A stretch of DNA of 64,000 nucleotides from Acinetobacter sp. ANC 4805 (GTDB lineage Bacteria; Pseudomonadota; Gammaproteobacteria; Pseudomonadales; Moraxellaceae), in NCBI RefSeq assembly GCF_022549495.1, contig NZ_JAKZGD010000003.1, forward strand, positions 248,001-312,000, read 5' to 3'. The translations under genes and the position numbers were made by a program. This document shows positions 34,866-43,800 of this stretch, one piece after another. The notes under the pieces were generated by a model. That model was not told where the DNA came from. It saw nothing but the letters and a program-made list of their open reading frames with translations, and searched no databases. Within the stretch, counting starts at the first letter, position 1; each line of letters starts with the position of its first letter.

Positions 34866-37800
34866 ATGAATAAAGTCTATAAGACAGTATGGAATAAGAG
34901 TCTGGGTTGTTGGCAGGTGACTTCGGAATTGACACGAAGTCATTCGCGAGGCGGTCAGAGTTCAACGGTGACAGGGCATGTTAAAGAGACAAAAACTTGG
35001 TTTCAGACCCTACGTTTATCTTTATTAAGTTTAGCGCTGCTTCCGATCTCGCTTTGGGCGGGAGCAGCTGATGTACAATTGCCAACTGGTGGCAGTGTTA
35101 CTGTGGGTTCAGCACAAGTCAGTCAAAATAATAATACGTTAAATGTCCATCAAAATAGTCAAAATGTAGGCATCCAATGGGATACGTTTAATATTGGACA
35201 AAATGCGACGGTCAATTTCTATCAGCCAAATACATCTTCGATTGCGGTGAATCGTGTTCTAGATAGTAATGCCAGTCAAATCATGGGAAAACTGAATGCT
35301 AACGGGCAAGTTTTTTTATTGAATCCGAATGGTGTGATTTTTTCTAAAACAGCGCAAGTCAATGTCGGTGGGATTGTTGCATCAACACTGAATGTCACTG
35401 ATAGTGATATTATTAGTGGGAATTTTACCCTTAAAAACCAATCTAATGCTGCTAGTGTTGAGAACTATGGTTCGGTTATTGCCAATGGTGGCGTTGTTGC
35501 TTTTATTGCACCAACAGTCATCAACGAAGGGCAGATTCAGGCACATAATGGTGTTATTCATTTAACTGCAGCAGATCAAGTCACTTTAAAATTACAAGAT
35601 GGTCAACTGACTGAATACAAAGTTGAAATTGGGACGTTGCAAGGTTTGATTGATAACCGTGGCGCGATTCTTGCCAATAATGGTGCAATTTATTTAACTG
35701 CAAAAGCCAAAGATAGCTTAAGCAAAGCCGTGGTGAATCATAGCGGTATTATTGAAGCCAATCGTTTGGGTCAAAATGCCAAAGGTGAAATTGTTTTGCT
35801 TGCGGATATGCAACAAGGCACAACCAATGTCAGTGGTATTTTAAAATCAGAAGGTCGCAATGGTCAGGCAGGTGGTTTTATTGAAACTAGTGCGGCACAG
35901 GTGAAAATTGCAGATAGCACACAAGTTTCGACTTTATCTGATGGGGGTAAAACAGGAACGTGGCTGATCGACCCAACTGATTTTAGCATCAATGCTGGCT
36001 CGGCTGCTCAAACTGGTAGTGGTATTGGCGCTACGACATTACAAAATAATTTGAACAGCACCTCGGTCATTTTGGAAACACAAAATGCTGGGTCAGAAAA
36101 GGGTGATATCAATGTTAATACGGCAGTTACATGGAATAAAGACACCACACTGACACTAAAAGCACATAACGATATTAATGTGAATGCTAGTATTACGGCA
36201 CAAAACCAAGATGGTAAAGTGGTGTTGTTATATGGGCAAAATGGTAGTGAGAGTGCCAATTATTATATTAAAAATGGCGCGAAGATAAATCTAAATGCAG
36301 GGCAAAACTTTAGCACGCAAAAAGGTACGGATGTCAGCAAACGTATTGATTATAAGGTTGTGACTGATTTACAGGCTTTACAAAATATCAATAATGCATT
36401 GGCAGGTAACTACGTACTTGGAACAGATATTGATGCGACGGTGACCAAAGATTGGGGTGTTGGAGACGAAAAAGGTTTTAATCCACTTGGTAATGAATTT
36501 GATTATTTTACAGGACGTTTTGATGGCTTAGGGCATACAGTGAGTCATCTCACGATCAATCGCCCCTATAGTTATGACGTTGGATTGTTTGGGCATATTG
36601 ATGGTGCTGTAGTTCGTAACGTCGGTTTGGTTGGCGGTTCAGTGGTTGGTGACAGTTTTGTTGGCGGTTTGGTCGGGCAAAGTACACATCAGAGTTTGGT
36701 TGAGAATGTATTTAATACGGGAACGGTTCAAGGTTATGGGACTGTTGGTGGTCTAGTCGGAGGAAACTTTGATGGCAGTACTATTAAAAATGCTTATGCG
36801 ACGGGGAATGTCACTGGCGCACAAAACTCAACCTATATTGGTGGTTTAGTTGGGGGTAATGATGGCGCAGTTATTGAAAATGTCTATGCCTCTGGAAATG
36901 TGAATGGTAGTGATATTGTTGGTGGTCTGGTTGGAGATAACAATCATGGCGGTACAATCAATAATGCCTATGCAACAGGAGCTGTCACTGGCGAACAAAA
37001 TGTTGGTGGTTTAGTTGGAAATAACTATTATGACGCCGAGGTCAAAAATGCTTATGCGACTGGGGCAGTCACAGGTACTGATCGTGTCGGTGGCTTGGTT
37101 GGAGAAAACCTTGCTGCAAATATAGAAAATACCTATGCACTTGGAAAAGTGACAGGAGTGACAGCCATAGGTGGTTTACTCGGCAAAAATGTTCAGGGTG
37201 TTGTAACCAATAGTTATTGGGATAAGAATAAAACAGGACTAGATAGCAGTTCAGGCAGTGCCAATACTAGTGGCTTGACCAGCGATGAAATGTTCAATGC
37301 CAATAAATTTATTGGCTTTGATTTTGATAAAATTTGGGCAAATGCTGATAATCAAACCACGCCGTATTTTAAAGATCACATTGGTCCAAACCAAGTGGTT
37401 AATAAACAAGATCAATTGGGTGGTTACTACAGCGTTATCCAAAACCTAAATCAACTACAAAATATAAATCAAAATCTTGCGGGTAATTACTTACTGGGTA
37501 ATGATATTGATGCCAAAAACTCACAATTTTGGGGTGATGCAAATGGTATTGGTTTTAATCCACTTGGTGATAGTAGTCACGCTTTTACAGGTAAATTAGA
37601 TGGTTTAGGTCATCAAATTTCAGATTTATATATTTATCGTGAAACCACGGATAACGTTGGCTTATTTGGCTATATTCAGAACGCCAATCTTAAAAACTTT
37701 GGTGTCGTGAATAGCAATATCAAAGGTCAAAACCATGTGGGTGCTGTCGTTGGAAGCAGTACGCAGAATTCACAGCTTTATAGCATTTATAGTACTGGAT

Positions 37801-40800
37801 CGGTTGTAGGTACGGGTGATGCTGTGGGTGGATTGGTTGGGCAGCAACAAGATGGTTCAAAAATAGAAAGTGCATATTCAACCAGTCAAGTGATAGGTCA
37901 GAACCATGTTGGTGGTTTAGTTGGTACTAATCAAAATGCAATCATTAAAGATACCTATGCAACTGGTGCTGTCAGTGGATTGAGTAATGTTGCGGGCTTA
38001 GTGGGAAGTAACCAAAACCAAGCAACTGTTCAAAATGCCTATGCCACTGGACGTGTTACGGGTAATAGTTTGATTGGTGGTTTAGTTGGAAACAATAGCA
38101 ATGCGACCGTGAGTAATGGCCACTGGAATAAAGAGACTACGCTGCAAAATGACAGCGCAGGGAGTAGTGCAAGTTCTGGTTTGACCAATGCTGAAATGAA
38201 AGATGCATCTAAATTTACTTTCCTTGATGCTGATAGCAAATTAGGAGGGAAACAGACAGCATGGCGTATTTATGACGGTCTAAGCGTACCTTTACTACGA
38301 AGTTTTTTGACGACTAAAGATTTATCTGTCACGGATAAAACCACAACCTATACAGGCAAAGAGCAACATTTTGCGGATGTTTGGGGATTAGACAGCAGCA
38401 AATATACTGCCAATGGTCAAACCAGTGGAACGGATGCGGGTCTTTATAAAGCGATTTATTATAGTGATAACCAACATGGCTATGATTTCATTGGCAATGA
38501 AGGCACTTTAACGATTAATAAAGCTAAGGTGACCGTTACTGGAAATAGTGATTCAACAATCTATAACGGTAAAACTCAATCAATTAATAATCCACATTAT
38601 ACGGTTGATGGATTGGTGAATGGGGAAGCTGAGTCCTTACTTGGAAATATCGCGATAACAGGTGCTTCAGGTAAAGATGCAGGAACTTATACCAATAAGG
38701 TGACTGGCGAAAATAGCAGTACCAAAAACTATGACATAGCGTATGTTGACGGCAAGTTTGTTATTAATAAAAAGAAAGCAACGGTTTATGCACTGGATGA
38801 AACACGTGAATATAATGGTTTTAACCAACAAATTAATAGTTTTCGTGCTGATGGCTTAGTTGATGGGGAAACTGAATCTGTTCTCGCAGTAAATGCTGTT
38901 GCAACACGTAAAGATGCTGGAAACTATGTACATGCTGTTGCTTATAGTAATGCCGCAAAAGGCGATAAAAACTACGATCTCACCTTTGTAAATGGCACAT
39001 ATACCATTACTAAAGCCACTGCCACAATTAAAGGAAATAGCCTAGCAACGACCTATAATGGTCAGGTACAGAATGTCGCTGGATTTACGATTTCTGGCTT
39101 GAAAGGCAATGATGCAAACAATCAAGCAAATATCTTTAGTAGCGTTACTGCTTCTGGTGCGAGCGATCGAAATGCGGGTAGTTATACCAACACTGTAGCT
39201 GGAGCCGCATCAACTACGAACTATAATATCGTATATGAAAATGGTTCACTTGATATTGCAAAGAAACAGATCACAGGTAGCATCATCGCTCAAGATAAAG
39301 TTTATGACGGTACAACCAGTGCGATTGTAAATGGCAGCTTAAACGGTTTGATTACAGGTGACCAAGTCAACCTAAATGCGCAAGGACAATTTGCTGATAA
39401 AAATGCAGCTTCGAATAAGACGGTTAATGTATCAGGCAATTTAAGTGGTACAGATGCAGGCAACTATGAACTTACGACCAATGGACAAGTCACTGCCAAC
39501 ATCAGCAAGAAGCAAGTCACAGGTGTGTTGACTGCTCAAGATAAAGTTTACGATGGTACAACCAGTGCGATCATCAATGGTAGCTTGAATGGCTTAATTA
39601 CAGGTGATCAAGTTAACCTTAATGCCCAAGGACAATTTGCTGATAAAAACGCAGCTTCGAATAAGACAGTTAATGTATCAGGCAATTTAAGTGGTACAGA
39701 TGCAGCCAACTACGATCTTGCAGCGAATACATCCGCACAAGCTAACATCAGTAAGAAGCAAATCACAGGTGTGTTGACTGCTCAAGACAAAGTTTATGAT
39801 GGTACAACCAGTGCGATTGTAAATGGCAGCTTGAATGGCTTAATTGCAGGTGACCAAGTCAACCTGAATGCGCAAGGACAGTTTGCAGATAAGAACGCAG
39901 GTCAGAATAAAGTTGTCACGGCTTCAAGTAGCTTGGTTGGATTAGATGCAGGCAACTATGAACTCACCACCAATGGACAAGTGACTGCGAACATCAGTAA
40001 GAAGCAAATTACAGGTGTATTGACAGCTCAAGACAAAGTCTATGACGGTACAACCAGTGCGATTGTAAATGGCAGCTTGAATGGCTTAATTGCAGGCGAC
40101 CAAGTTAATCTGAATGCACAAGGACAGTTTGCCGATAAAAATGCAGGCGCGAATAAGAATGTAAATGTATCAGGCACTCTAAGTGGTACAGATGCGGGTA
40201 ACTATAGCTTACAAGCGAATAGTCAAACCCTAGCTAACATCAGTAAGAAGCAGATCACAGGTGTATTGACTGCTCAAGATAAAGTTTATGACGGTACAAC
40301 CAGTGCGATTGTAAATGGCAGCTTGAACGCAGGCGGTGTCATCACTGGCGATCAAGTCAGTGTAGGTACAACAGGGCAATTTGTAGATAAAAATGCAGGT
40401 CAGAATAAAGTTGTCACCGCTTCAAGTAGCTTGGTTGGATTAGATGCAGGCAACTATGAACTCACCACCAATGGACAAGTGACTGCGAACATCAGTAAGA
40501 AGCAAATTACAGGTGTATTGACAGCTCAAGACAAAGTTTACGATGGTACGACTAATGCGGTCGTCAACGGTAGCTTGAATGGCTTAATTACAGGTGACCA
40601 AGTTAACCTAAATACGCAAGGACAGTTTGCAGATAAAAATGCAGGTTCGAATAAGACGGTTAATGTATCAGGCAATCTAAGTGGTACAGATGCAGGCAAC
40701 TACGATCTTGCAGCGAATACATCAACACAAGCGAGTATTAGCAAGAAACAAATCACAGGCGTATTGACTGCTCAAGATAAAGTCTACGATGGTACAACCA

Positions 40801-43800
40801 GTGCGATTGTGAATGGTAGCTTGAATGGTTTGATCACAGGCGACCAAGTCAACCTGAATGCGCAAGGACAATTTGCTGATAAAAATGCAGCTTCGAACAA
40901 GAATGTAAATGTATCAGGAAATTTAACGGGTACAGATGCGGCGAACTATAGCCTACAAGCGAATAGTCAAACTCAAGCGAGTATCAGTAAAAAGCAAATC
41001 ACAGGTAGCATTACTGCTCAAGATAAAGTTTACGATGGTACGACTAATGCGATCGTGAATGGCAGCTTGAATGGTTTAATTACAGGTGACCAAGTCAACC
41101 TAAATGCGCAAGGACAGTTTACGGATAAAAATGCAGGTTCAAACAAGAATGTCAATGTATCAGGCAATTTAAGTGGTACAGATGCAGGTAACTATAGCTT
41201 ACAAGCGAATAGTCAAACCCAAGCTAACATCAGTAAGAAGCAGATCACAGGTGTATTGACAGCTCAAGATAAAGTTTATGACGGTACAACTAATGCGATT
41301 GTAAATGGCAGCGTGAATGGTTTAATCACAGGCGACCAAGTCAACCTAAATGCCCAAGGACAATTTGCGGATAAAAATGCAGGCTCAAACAAGAATGTAA
41401 ATGTATCAGGTAATCTCAGTGGTACAGATGCAGGTAACTACGATCTTGCAGCGAATACATCAGCACAAGCCAACATCAGCAAGAAACAAATTACAGGTAG
41501 CATCACCGCTCAAGATAAAGTTTATGACGGTACAACTAATGCGATTGTAAATGGCAGCGTGAATGGTTTAATTACGGGTGACCAAGTCAACCTCAATGCG
41601 CAAGGACAATTTGCTGATAAAAATGCAGCTTCGAATAAAAATGTAAATGTATCAGGTAATTTAACGGGTACAGATGCAACTAACTATAGCCTACAAGCGA
41701 ATAGCCAAACCCAAGCCAATATCAGTAAGAAACAAATCACAGGCAGCATCACCGCTCAAGATAAAGTTTATGACGGTACAACTAATGCGATTGTAAATGG
41801 CAGCGTGAATGGTTTAATCACAGGCGACCAAGTCAGCCTAAATGCCCAAGGACAATTTGCGGATAAAAATGCAGGCTCAAACAAGAATGTAAATGTATCA
41901 GGTAATCTCAGTGGTACAGATGCAGGTAACTACGATCTTGCAGCGAATACATCAGCACAAGCCAACATCAGCAAGAAACAAATTACAGGCAGCATCACAG
42001 CACAAGACAAAGTTTACGATGGGACGACCAGTGCGATTGTAAATGGTAGCCTGAACGCAAATGATGTGATTACAGGCGATCAAGTCAGTGTTGGAACAAC
42101 AGGACAGTTTGTAGATAAGAACGCAGGTCAGAACAAAGTTGTCACAGCTTCAAGTAGCTTGGTTGGATTAGATGCAGGCAACTATGAACTCACCACCAAT
42201 GGACAAGTGACGGCTAACATCAGCAAGAAACAAGTCACAGGCGTATTGACAGCTCAAGACAAAGTTTACGATGGTACGATCAATGCGACTGTAAACGGTA
42301 GCTTGAATGGTTTGATCACGGGTGACCAAGTCAACCTAAATGCCCAAGGACAGTTTACTGATAAAAATGCAGGCTCGAATAAAACTGTAAATGTATCAGG
42401 TAATCTCAGTGGTACAGATGCAGCCAACTATAGCTTACAAGCGAATAGTCAGACTCAAGCGAATATCAGCAAGAAACAAGTCACAGGTGTATTGACAGCT
42501 CAAGACAAAGTTTATGATGGTACAACCAATGCCAATGTAAGCGGTACATTAAATGCAGGCGGTGTCATCACTGGCGATCAAGTCAGTGTGGGTACAACAG
42601 GGCAATTTGTAGATAAGAACGCAGGTCAAAACAAAGTTGTCACAGCTTCAAGTAGCTTGGTTGGATTAGATGCTGGCAACTATGAACTCACCACCAATGG
42701 ACAAGTGACTGCCAACATTAGTAAAAAGCAAATCACAGGTAGTATCACTGCTCAAGATAAAGTTTATGACGGTACAACTAGTGCGATTGTGAATGGCAGC
42801 TTGAATGGTTTGATCACAGGTGACCAAGTCAACCTGAATGCCCAAGGACAGTTTGCCGATAAAAATGCAGGCGCGAATAAGAATGTAAATGTATCAGGTA
42901 ATCTCAGTGGTACAGATGCGGGTAACTATAGCTTACAAGCGAATAGTCAAACCCAAGCGAATATCAGCAAGAAACAAATCACAGGTAGTATCACTGCTCA
43001 AGATAAAGTTTATGACGGTACAACTAGTGCGATTGTGAATGGCAGCTTGAATGGTTTGATCACAGGTGACCAAGTCAACCTGAATGCCCAAGGACAGTTT
43101 GCCGATAAAAATGCAGGCGCGAATAAGAATGTAAATGTATCAGGCACTCTAAGTGGTACAGATGCAGGCAACTATGAGTTAAGTACTAGCGGACAAGTGA
43201 CAGCCAATATTAGCAAGAAGCAAATTACGGGCAGCATCACCGCTCAAGACAAAGTTTATGACGGTACAACTAGTGCGATTGTAAATGGCAGCTTGAATGG
43301 TTTGATCACAGGCGACCAAGTTAACCTGAATGCCCAAGGGCAATTTGCGGATAAGAATGCGGGTTCAAACAAGAATGTAAATGTATCAGGCAATTTAACA
43401 GGTACAGATGCAGGTAACTATAGCCTACAAGCGAATAGTCAGACTCAAGCGAATATCAGTAAGAAACAAATCACAGGTGTATTAACCGCTCAGGACAAAG
43501 TTTATGACGGTACAACCAGTGCGATTGTAAATGGTAGCTTAAATGCAAGTGATGTGATCACAGGCGACCAAGTTAATCTGAATGCGCAAGGACAATTTGC
43601 GGATAAAAATGCAGGCTCAAACAAGAATGTAAATGTATCAGGAAATTTAACTGGTACAGATGCAGGTAACTATAGTTTACAAGCGAATAGTCAGACTCAA
43701 GCGAATATTAGTAAAAAGCAAATCACGGGCAGCATCACCGCTCAAGACAAAGTTTACGACGGTACAACCAGTGCGATCGTAAATGGCAGCTTAAACGCAA